The position numbers and the translations under genes are program-made. A stretch of 54,771 nucleotides of DNA. Origin: Deltaproteobacteria bacterium (lineage in GTDB: Bacteria > Desulfobacterota > Binatia > Binatales > Binataceae). Within the stretch, counting starts at the first letter, position 1. Each line of letters opens with the position of its first letter. Below are positions 1-6,872 of this stretch, piece after piece. The stretch lies in the NCBI GenBank assembly GCA_021799495.1, contig JAJZAI010000022.1:1-54771 (forward strand), in the 5' to 3' direction. The notes under the pieces are model-generated. The model saw nothing but the letters and a program-made list of their open reading frames with translations, made no database searches and was not told the origin of the DNA.

Positions 1-124
1 GACTCCTGCTATCCCTCTCCACGGCGTCATCCTTCGGCACCCGCCCAACAGCGGGCGCGAGTTGTGGCTCAACTCACCGGATCTTGACGCCTTTTCACTT
101 TTCCACCAACTCCGCGACACTACC
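1..124. repeat. Left copy of terminal inverted repeat (mobile-element end)
   Basis: Bases 1-124 are, by direct comparison, the exact reverse complement of 54646-54769. The match stops at 124/125, where the two flanks diverge, so position 124 is the edge of a repeated element lying to the left of the window. The outermost element sequence reads GGTAGTGTCGCGGAG going into the repeat. No transposase is inside the 124 bases, so the family is not assigned. The likely explanation is a multicopy insertion sequence at which an assembly broke; a terminal inverted repeat of a linear replicon is much less likely given the chromosomal gene content. Confidence 0.85.
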
Positions 125-794
125 TCACTGAACTCTCTAGAACAATTCGACAAAGTCCAAATGCGGCAGCGTAAAGACCCCAACGATAGCATTCTCTTGC
201 TTGTTGAAACGCCTTCCTGATCGCTTGTGGGATTTCCTCGCCAACAAGCAACAACGGCTCTTCGTCCAGCCGATCCTCGTATTGCTTCAGTTCATAAAGG
301 AAACCGCTGCTTGACCATCGCAAGATGTCTTCCATGGACCACCCATTGTCGGTCCGTACCTGGGATTGGTCATTTCTCAAGCGTTCGGCCAGTTCAAGCA
401 TCCGGGAATCCGTAATCGTAGGAAGGTCGTTCTTATAATCTCTAAGCCACCGACGGAATCGGCGTTTTGCCCGCTTGAGATTCCAATTTGTAGCGCTCCT
501 TTGGCGTAAATCGGCAACTGTTTCATCAGTTGGCTTCTTCGTTTCGAGACGCAAAATCGCATCAAGCAGTGAGGTCAGTCGATCTGATGGAGTTGAACCG
601 CGGGATATAACGAAATTACCTTTTCCAACCTCAACAACAGATTTCGAACCGTCCACATTGGTAATCAACTGCGACAGGAGCCCCTCCTCAGTCACGGCGC
701 CATGCCCATTTGGACATTCGAACGACGGTTTGTCGTAGCCTGTGAACTCATCGGTGGTGACCGCACCGCAACTTGGGCAAATTCGAGTTTCCAT
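120..794 (-). pseudogene. Zinc-ribbon / DUF4145-like protein, 3' end cut by mobile element
   Basis: The 224-residue reading frame begins with a zinc-ribbon-like pair of motifs (CPSC near residue 6, CPNGH near residue 26). Its last 40 residues (ARECYRWGLYAAAFGLCRIV) resemble the start of a DUF4145 domain, a helical domain found in many defence-associated and mobile-element proteins. The frame stops at TAG 120-122, inside the terminal repeat that begins at 124, so the rest of the domain is missing. Base composition is clearly lower in GC than the neighbouring methyltransferase, suggesting acquired DNA. No Shine-Dalgarno is evident before ATG 794. The family assignment rests on a short match and is tentative; the truncation itself is directly visible. 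Confidence 0.6.
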
Positions 795-837
795 TTTTGT
801 ATTTTCGTATTAGATCAATTTTAAGATGGATGTTTCT

Positions 838-1533
838 TTATTGGACACCCATTCTGCGAAGCACTATCAGGATGCAATAGGAGGCGCGGCCGTAATCGCG
901 CGCGATATCCCAGCCAATCATGCGTTGAACGGCGCGCAGCGCGGGATGATCGTAGCGGCCGGTTTTGTAGAACGGCCATGCCAGCCATCCTCCCAACGAC
1001 AGCAAAAACAGACCGCCGTAGCGGGTGGTTTCGTGGGCGAAACCGGCGCCCGCGAGGCCCAGCAATTCAGCTTCGCGAAAGTGATCGTGCCACTTTACGC
1101 CGCCGGCATATGCCGCGTCGCGCCACCCGCGGCCGATCAAGCGGCCATAAAGGCGTGGAAAGCGGAAACGCAGATTGTCGGGGTCGAGGAATGAAAACGT
1201 GCCCGCATGGGGGCATCGCAGGATCAATCGCCCGCCGACCTTCAGCACGCGCCGCATCTCGGCGATCGCCGATGCGCGGTCGGCCGCCGGAACGTGTTCC
1301 AGAACTTCGATACAGGTAACGGCGTCGAAGGCTTCATCCGCGAACGGCAGCCGCGGTCCCTCGATCACGCGAATGTCGGCGCCCGGAACCGCCTCTCGCG
1401 CCCGTTCGACCGCAACCGGATTGATATCGACTCCTGCCAGCCGTAGGTTGGGAAAATGCGCGGCCATGCCGGCCAGCGCTTCGCCGACATTGCACCCGTA
1501 ACCCAGCAGCTGTGAGTGGCCGAATCGATCCAC
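838..1533 (-). CDS. Class I SAM-dependent methyltransferase
   Basis: A Methyltransf_11-type Rossmann methyltransferase. Motif I is seen at residues 9-17 (LLGYGCNVGE, a variant of the usual D-x-G-x-G), the acidic ribose-binding end of strand 2 at GVDINP, and the post-motif III segment near FDAVTCIEVLEHV and LKVGGRLIL. Motif I lies unusually close to the annotated GTG start at 1533; the same frame continues upstream without a better start, so the N-terminus may be short or mis-set. Substrate cannot be told from sequence; the C-terminal half is aromatic-rich and resembles enzymes acting on lipids or sugars. It is followed in the same direction by the truncated gene at 120-794. Confidence 0.75.
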   Translation of the reverse strand: MDRFGHSQLLGYGCNVGEALAGMAAHFPNLRLAGVDINPVAVERAREAVPGADIRVIEGPRLPFADEAFDAVTCIEVLEHVPAADRASAIAEMRRVLKVGGRLILRCPHAGTFSFLDPDNLRFRFPRLYGRLIGRGWRDAAYAGGVKWHDHFREAELLGLAGAGFAHETTRYGGLFLLSLGGWLAWPFYKTGRYDHPALRAVQRMIGWDIARDYGRASYCILIVLRRMGVQ

Positions 1534-1610
1534 CGCGCGCCGTCCATCGGGCTGTGCCGCATGCGGAAGTCAGAATATCCGGGAGGGGTTGTGAAGCGAA
1601 AGCGGTGGAA

Positions 1611-1814
1611 TCACGGCTTCTTTCCGATAATCGTGTTGGTGGCGAGATTGCCCGTGCCGATCGTCCGGCCCTGCTTGTCGTAGGTGCGATCGAACGATTT
1701 GTCGTAACGGCCGGTGTAGCGCCCCTGATGATCATAGGCGCGTTCGGTCTTGCCGTCGTCGTCAAGAAAACCAATCGTTCGGCCGAAGATATCCTTGAGC
1801 GTCTTGCGCGCCAT
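1611..1814 (-). CDS. Small repeat protein, beta-flower-like
   Basis: A 67-residue protein (start taken at ATG 1814, 11 nt after GGAG; a GTG four codons upstream overlaps that site). It contains three or four short repeats of the form D-x-x-G-R-x-x-G/A (FGRTIGFLDDDGKTERAY, then HQGRYTGRYD, then KQGRTIGTGN). This pattern resembles the small four-fold beta-flower proteins, whose function is unknown. Net charge is positive and there is no signal peptide or membrane segment. It sits upstream of the methyltransferase on the same strand with a gap of about 80 bp. Confidence 0.55.
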   Translation of the reverse strand: MARKTLKDIFGRTIGFLDDDGKTERAYDHQGRYTGRYDKSFDRTYDKQGRTIGTGNLATNTIIGKKP

Positions 1815-1997
1815 TCGCCGCCACACTCCGTGAATTTATGAATAAAATAGTTAACGTTTGATTTAGATTGTATCAGGCCGGCAAAAATTGCGCGACGGCG
1901 GCGAAAATTGCCGCTCCGCCGCAAGCCGTGCGAACCTCGTTATTTAGGCCGTCGGCCGCGATTTGCTAGAATAAGGGCGACTTAAGATGCAGGGAGA

Positions 1998-3296
1998 TTG
2001 CCTCTGGCGTTAACAGGGACTCCGTCGTTCGAGCAGGCTGAGCGCGCGATTCTGGTCGGCGTCGAGTTGGGCGCGCCCAACTCGATCGCCAGCGAAGATT
2101 CGCTGAGCGAGCTCGGCGCGTTGGCCGAAAGCGCCGGCGCGACGGTGGCCGGCACGATCCAGCAGCGGCTCAAAAGCGTTGATCCGCGCACTTTTATCGG
2201 CCGCGGCAAGACCGTGGAAGTGCGCGAGATGGCGTCGCAGCGCGGCGCCACGCTCGCGATCTTCGACGATGCGCTCAGTCCCGCGCAGGCGCGCAATCTT
2301 GAAAGCGAGCTCAAACTGCGCGTCATCGATCGCAGCCAGCTCATTCTCGACATTTTCGCGCAACGCGCCCGCACGCTCGAAGGCAAACTCCAGGTTGAAA
2401 TCGCGCAGCTCAGCTATCTGCAACCGCGATTGACGCGCCAATGGGGACATCTCTCGCGCCAGACCGCCGGTTCCGGCGCCGGAGGCGGCAGGATCGGCAC
2501 GCGCGGTCCCGGCGAAACCCAGCTTGAAGTCGATCGCCGCCGCCTGCGCGAACGCCTGACGCGGCTGCGCGCGCGGCTCGGCGAGGTCGAGCGCACCCGC
2601 TCGATTCAACGCCGGCGCCGGCTCGAAGTTCCGTACCCCACGGTCGCGCTGGTCGGCTATACGAATTCCGGAAAATCCACGCTGATGAACGCGCTGACCG
2701 ACGCCGGCGTCGAAGCGGCGGACCGTCCGTTCTCGACGCTCGATCCCACGATTCGGCGGCTGGCGCTGCCCGGACGGATGTCGGTGATGCTTGCCGACAC
2801 GGTGGGCTTTATCCATCGCCTGCCGCATCTGCTGGTCGAGGCTTTCAAGGCGACGCTCGAAGAGGTGCGCATGGCCGATCTGCTGCTGCACGTGGTCGAT
2901 GCAAGCTCGCCGCTGATGGCCGAGCGAATCGAGGTGGTCGATCGCGTGCTGCGCGAAATCGGCGCGGGCAATACGCCCCGTCTGGTGGCGATGAACAAAA
3001 TCGACCTGCTGGAGTTTCCGCCGCGCGTCGCCAACGGCTTCGAGACGGTCGCCCTGTCCGCGCGCCGCGGCGTGGGCCTCGATCGGCTGCTCGAGGCGAT
3101 CGGCCGCGTCTTTGGCGGACTCAGGCAGGAAGTTGAAGTGACGCTGGCCGCCGATCGCGGGGATTTGATCGCGATGGCGCGGCGCGACGGCGAGGTGCTG
3201 AGCGAGGAATATCGCGACGGCGTGGTCGCGATGCGCGCGCGGGTCAGCGCTCCGGTCGCCGGCCGCTTGCGCAAGGCCGCGCTGGCGGGCGCATAG
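1998..3296 (+). CDS. hflX: GTPase HflX
   Basis: Ribosome-associated GTPase that splits or rescues stalled 70S ribosomes under stress. The N-terminal ND1 domain carries the family signature GTRGPGETQLEVDRR near residues 167-181, preceded by the helical linker. The G domain has Walker A GYTNSGKST (near 220), the G3 region ADTVGF, and the base-specificity motif NKID (near 333). Length (432) is normal. The start used is TTG 1998; AGGGAG lies directly before it with too little spacing, so a downstream start a few codons in is possible. Runs into the pgsA-like gene 25 bp later and is probably cotranscribed with it. Confidence 0.93.
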   Translation: MPLALTGTPSFEQAERAILVGVELGAPNSIASEDSLSELGALAESAGATVAGTIQQRLKSVDPRTFIGRGKTVEVREMASQRGATLAIFDDALSPAQARNLESELKLRVIDRSQLILDIFAQRARTLEGKLQVEIAQLSYLQPRLTRQWGHLSRQTAGSGAGGGRIGTRGPGETQLEVDRRRLRERLTRLRARLGEVERTRSIQRRRRLEVPYPTVALVGYTNSGKSTLMNALTDAGVEAADRPFSTLDPTIRRLALPGRMSVMLADTVGFIHRLPHLLVEAFKATLEEVRMADLLLHVVDASSPLMAERIEVVDRVLREIGAGNTPRLVAMNKIDLLEFPPRVANGFETVALSARRGVGLDRLLEAIGRVFGGLRQEVEVTLAADRGDLIAMARRDGEVLSEEYRDGVVAMRARVSAPVAGRLRKAALAGA

Positions 3297-3321
3297 AGCG
3301 GAGCCGGCCGGCCATCCGGAT

Positions 3322-3948
3322 GTGCGATCGATGATCAATCCATCGTCCAATCCCTCGCCTTTGCGGCCGCCCGGCGGCGGTGCGGCCCTGGTGCAGCTGC
3401 TTAACCTGCCAAATTTGCTCACGCTGCTACGGATCTTCGCGATTCCGATCTTTCTCGCGTTCCTCACCAAGCATCATTACCGCGATGCGCTGCTGCTGTT
3501 CGCGATGTGCGCGCTGACCGACGCGCTCGACGGCACGGTGGCGCGATGGTTCGACGCGCGCACCGAACTCGGCGCCTTTCTCGACCCGTTCGCCGACAAG
3601 CTTTTGCTGGTCAGCGCGTTCGTCGTGCTGACGATCGAAGCGGCGATACCGGCGTGGCTGTTGGGGGTCGTGATTATCCGCGACGTCGTGATCGTCTCGG
3701 GTTATTTCATGCTCGCGTTTTTCACCGGGGAGCGCGTGCCGGTCCGCCCCACTTATCTTGGCAAGGCGAGCACCTTCATGCAGATCGCGTGCGTGATTGG
3801 CGCGTTGGCGCGGCTCGGATCGGTGGCCGAGCGCGATTGGTACGGGGTGCTCTATCTGACGCTGGGAGTGACGGCGCTGTCGGGCGTGCATTACGCCTGG
3901 CGGGGACTGGTCTGGCTGAGTTCGCGCGAGCCCGCGATGTTCGAGTAG
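3322..3948 (+). CDS. pgsA: CDP-alcohol phosphatidyltransferase (PgsA-like)
   Basis: Membrane enzyme of the CDP-alcohol phosphatidyltransferase family, most likely CDP-diacylglycerol-glycerol-3-phosphate phosphatidyltransferase, the committed step to phosphatidylglycerol. The catalytic motif D-x2-D-G-x2-A-R-x8-G-x3-D-x3-D is complete: DALDGTVAR then G-A-F-L-D and FAD, around residues 68-93. Five to six hydrophobic segments follow. Starts at GTG 3322, with an ATG three codons later as alternative. Cardiolipin synthase of the same fold is possible, since the family is hard to divide by motif alone. Confidence 0.85.
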   Translation: MRSMINPSSNPSPLRPPGGGAALVQLLNLPNLLTLLRIFAIPIFLAFLTKHHYRDALLLFAMCALTDALDGTVARWFDARTELGAFLDPFADKLLLVSAFVVLTIEAAIPAWLLGVVIIRDVVIVSGYFMLAFFTGERVPVRPTYLGKASTFMQIACVIGALARLGSVAERDWYGVLYLTLGVTALSGVHYAWRGLVWLSSREPAMFE

Positions 3949-3962
3949 GACGCCGCCGCGCC

Positions 3963-4667
3963 TCATGCGGGCGGCGCGTGCTCGAGCCGCGCCAATAATT
4001 CGACCAGTTCGCCCATCGTGCGCATCACGAAATGCGCCGGATATTCCGGATGGGCCGCGAGCTGATCATGGGTCGCGGGGCCGGTCGCGACCGCGACGCG
4101 CGCGCCATAGCCGGCGTTGATCGCCGCCATCATGTCGCGCGGTTCGTCGCCGACGTAAACGCACTGGCGCGGCGCGACGCCCGCGCGCGCGGCCGCGTCG
4201 GCCAGGCTCGCGGACTTATCCAGCGCCCGCATCGAAAAGCTGCTCTGCGTGATTATCTGGTCGAAATATCGCGCCAGCCCCACGCGCGCGAGCTTTTCGG
4301 CCAGGCGCGCGGCGTCGCCCGGCCGGCTGGTGATTATCGCGGTCGCATACTCGCGGCGTTTCAGTTCGGCCAGCGTCTCCGGAACGTGGGCCAGAACCGC
4401 GGGCGCGTCGATTCGTTCGACTTCGAGCGCAAGGTTCAGGTAGGCGAGGCGCATATAAGCGTCGCGCCGATCGTCGGGCAGGCCAAGGTAAAAGTCGCCG
4501 TTTGCGATCGCGTCGCGATAGCGTTCGCGCGTGAGCGGTGGTTCATGGCCGATCTGCTCGAGCGCGGCGCGCGCGGCGTTAAAGAGCGGGCCATGAATAT
4601 CGACGATCGTGCCGTCGAGATCGAAAAAAACCGCTTTGAATCGATTTGCGGAAAATGGATTGGCCAT
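3963..4667 (-). CDS. HAD-superfamily phosphatase (phosphoglycolate phosphatase-like)
   Basis: Soluble haloacid-dehalogenase-type hydrolase. Motif I FFDLDGT (residues 14-20) holds both catalytic aspartates, motif II is the T/S of IITS near 113, motif III the lysine after SMRALDK, and motif IV VGDEPRD near 166. The C1 cap is alpha-helical, as in phosphoglycolate phosphatase and beta-phosphoglucomutase relatives. It is convergent with pgsA (15 bp between stops) and 144 bp from the lipoprotein gene upstream. Physiological substrate is not evident. Confidence 0.85.
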   Translation of the reverse strand: MANPFSANRFKAVFFDLDGTIVDIHGPLFNAARAALEQIGHEPPLTRERYRDAIANGDFYLGLPDDRRDAYMRLAYLNLALEVERIDAPAVLAHVPETLAELKRREYATAIITSRPGDAARLAEKLARVGLARYFDQIITQSSFSMRALDKSASLADAAARAGVAPRQCVYVGDEPRDMMAAINAGYGARVAVATGPATHDQLAAHPEYPAHFVMRTMGELVELLARLEHAPPA

Positions 4668-4811
4668 GCGCGCTTTGGCGCGGTTCGCGCCGCGCCGTCA
4701 ATGGTCGCACGCCGCGGCGCGCGACGCCACGCTTCGAGGCGTCGCGCGGGATTTGAAAAAACGCCGTCTGACCGGGATGGGGGCGAAGTGCGCCCCCATC
4801 CGGCCGCCAAG

Positions 4812-5165
4812 CTACTCAGTCTGGGATTGCGACTTGAGCTGTTCGATCTGCTGGCGCTGCTGTTCGATTTCCTGCTGCTGCGACTGGAGCTGCGACTGGG
4901 TCTGCTGCTGCTGGACTTGGTTGTTCTGCATCTCGTTGCCGACCAGGAAGCCGGTGCCGGCGCCAAGCGCGCCGCCGATCGCGGCTCCGGCGCCAGGCGC
5001 GCCAACCGCGGCGCCGATGATCGCGCCGGTGCCGGCGCCGAGCAGAGCGCCGATGCCCGTGCCTTTTTCGCGAGTCGAGAGCGGCTGTCCGGAGCATCCG
5101 GCCGCGCCGATCAGCATTATCGCGGCGATCGCGACCGCGGCCAGTTTTTTGCCCATGGATTTCAT
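4812..5165 (-). CDS. Glycine-zipper lipoprotein with Gln-rich coiled-coil tail
   Basis: Exported lipoprotein: hydrophobic signal followed by lipobox IGAAGC. A glycine-zipper segment follows (GxxxG repeats from GIGALLGAG to GTGFLVGNE), typical of small outer-membrane-associated lipoproteins. The C-terminal 40 residues are almost entirely Q, E, S and L, a likely coiled coil. The start at ATG 5165 is chosen because the strong Shine-Dalgarno GGAGGAG (5172-5178) is 6 nt away; longer in-frame starts overlap or precede that site. It follows the exported protein at 5198 on the same strand with a 32 bp gap, so the two are probably cotranscribed and act in the envelope. Confidence 0.8.
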   Translation of the reverse strand: MKSMGKKLAAVAIAAIMLIGAAGCSGQPLSTREKGTGIGALLGAGTGAIIGAAVGAPGAGAAIGGALGAGTGFLVGNEMQNNQVQQQQTQSQLQSQQQEIEQQRQQIEQLKSQSQTE

Positions 5166-5197
5166 CTTCATCTCCTCCACCTTTTGCGTCGTCGGGC

Positions 5198-5833
5198 TCA
5201 CTGTTGATTCTGCTGAGCCTGTTCGACCGGCAGGCCGGCGATCGTTTTCCCGCTGGCGTTGGCCAGAGCGAGGCCCGCGTTGCCGTTGACGTTCACGTGC
5301 AGTTCCGCGCGGTCATGGCCGTACTGGTCGAACAGCACCAGCGCCGGCTCGCCGTTGGACGCCACGCCGAGCCCGACTCGGGCGCGGCCGTTATTGGGGT
5401 CATATAGCGTCACGCTGGATTGATTGTCTTCCGAGACGGAAAAGCTGGCAAGCTGTCGCCCGCCGGTGCCGTATAGCGCGATACCATCGCGGCCGCTCGG
5501 CGTTTCGCCCACAGTCACGCGCTGGGCGCCATTGGCGTCGAAGAATCCGAACGCGCCGGTGCCGTCAGAGCTGACGCGCATCTCGGTGCGCGTCCGGCCA
5601 AGTCCGTCTTGCAGCGCAATTTCCGCATAACCGCGTTGATTCACCTGGATGATTCCGCGCTGCTTCCCGTTGTTGCCAACCAGAACGAAACGCTCGGCCC
5701 TGATTTCGCGCGCCGCGCGCGCCGACGCCATCGCGATACCTTCGGCAGGCAGCAGCCGGCTCGAAATCGCTCCGCCAATGATTCCGCCGGCCAGAGCGAG
5801 CGCGGCGTAGGTCCAGTGCTTTCGGTTCTTCAT
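5198..5833 (-). CDS. Exported repetitive beta protein, function unknown
   Basis: A 211-residue protein with an uncleaved or signal-type N-terminal hydrophobic segment (residues 8-30), then repeats of about 30 residues of the form F-x-L-x-x-x-x-G-x-x-R-x-x-I-x-V-x-x-x-G-x-x-x-I-x-L (RGIIQVNQRGYAEIAL, RVTVGETPSGRDGIALY, RVGLGVASNGEPALVLF, RAELHVNVNGNAGLAL). This looks like a beta-solenoid or propeller-like stack anchored at the membrane. Similar repeat proteins are known as conserved hypotheticals without an assigned role. A clear GGAGGG lies 14 nt before the ATG. First gene of the pair with the glycine-zipper lipoprotein. Confidence 0.65.
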   Translation of the reverse strand: MKNRKHWTYAALALAGGIIGGAISSRLLPAEGIAMASARAAREIRAERFVLVGNNGKQRGIIQVNQRGYAEIALQDGLGRTRTEMRVSSDGTGAFGFFDANGAQRVTVGETPSGRDGIALYGTGGRQLASFSVSEDNQSSVTLYDPNNGRARVGLGVASNGEPALVLFDQYGHDRAELHVNVNGNAGLALANASGKTIAGLPVEQAQQNQQ

Positions 5834-5891
5834 CTTCTCTTCGTGCCCTCCTTGCTCCCGATTCAGGATGCAACCAATAACTTATCGGTAA

Positions 5892-6872
5892 TCATCGCTC
5901 GTTAATCATGCCAAAATCCACCGGCGTACTCGAATCCGCCAGATATCTGTTGTTGGCGCGTTCGAGCGGAAGCGCGAAAACGCCTTCAGACGGCGCTTCG
6001 ATGGCGAACAACGTTCCGCAACGGCGTGCGGCGCATACGCTTGCGGCGAGAATTGCCGCGTCCGCTTGGTCGAGCGTAGCCGGCTCGGAGCCGGTTAGGC
6101 CGCTTTGGCGCATCACGGCGGCTACGATCGGCATGCGGGTTTCCATGGCCCGGCGCCGTCCTGCGCGTTTTGGCGAAATTGATGATCCATTGGCCCGCAG
6201 CCGAAAATAAAGATCGGGATATCCTTCGTAGCAAGCCACGGGCCATCGCGAGAGCGCATGATAAAGCGCAAATCCGCTTATCATAAACCGCGTAAAGATT
6301 CTTCCAGCGCCGAATTTTTCCGATTCGGCGCCACGTTTTTCCATGTATTGCGGAAACAATTCATAGGCGAAGCGGACGAGATGTCGCGGACAGGACGGAT
6401 CGCTCGCGTAGCGAATAAATTCTTCATGCGGCGGCGTCGGGAACAGCCACAGGCCGAACGACGGATCCGAGCGCGGCCGCGCCGCCCGAATCCGTCCGAC
6501 GATGGCCGCGAGGCGGGCGTCGATGAGCCGCGTATAGCTCGTTTTCACCGCGCGATTGTCGCGAATATCGTCGCGCGGATAGCGCGGCGAATCGATCAGC
6601 GCGATTGCGCCTTTCCGGGTCAGTTCGGGCGCGACCGCGACGATTCGCCGGGCAAGCTCACCGATCGCTTGACCGGGGGAATTTTCCAATCCTGCCAACG
6701 CCACTCGTTCAAAGCGCATCCGGCCCGAATCCGCGATCGCGAAATCGAGCGCGTTTTCGCCTACGTCGATACCGGCGATGGGCGCGTCGGGCGGGATCGC
6801 GATGGCGTGCGGACGCCATCCGCGCGTGGCTTCGGATGCGGACATTCGCGCGGTCTGCGCTTCCAGAATCAT
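5892..6872 (-). CDS. DUF429-like predicted nuclease (RNase H fold)
   Basis: Start is ATG 6872, which overlaps the stop of the lytic transglycosylase as ATGA, so translation is coupled. The N-terminal GIDVGENALDFAIAD (residues 33-47) is the first strand with its acidic residue of an RNase H-like fold. An ALIDSPRYPRDD segment and a C-terminal DQADAAILAASVCAARR helix fit the DUF429 pattern of predicted nucleases. The family has no firm biochemical role. The protein is soluble and about 326 residues, longer than the minimal DUF429 core. Assignment is by motif layout and is moderately certain. Confidence 0.6.
   Translation of the reverse strand: MILEAQTARMSASEATRGWRPHAIAIPPDAPIAGIDVGENALDFAIADSGRMRFERVALAGLENSPGQAIGELARRIVAVAPELTRKGAIALIDSPRYPRDDIRDNRAVKTSYTRLIDARLAAIVGRIRAARPRSDPSFGLWLFPTPPHEEFIRYASDPSCPRHLVRFAYELFPQYMEKRGAESEKFGAGRIFTRFMISGFALYHALSRWPVACYEGYPDLYFRLRANGSSISPKRAGRRRAMETRMPIVAAVMRQSGLTGSEPATLDQADAAILAASVCAARRCGTLFAIEAPSEGVFALPLERANNRYLADSSTPVDFGMINER

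Noticed and set aside
2010-3470. 486-codon minus-strand reading frame
   Set aside because: Antisense shadow of hflX, with no recognisable domain and biased composition.
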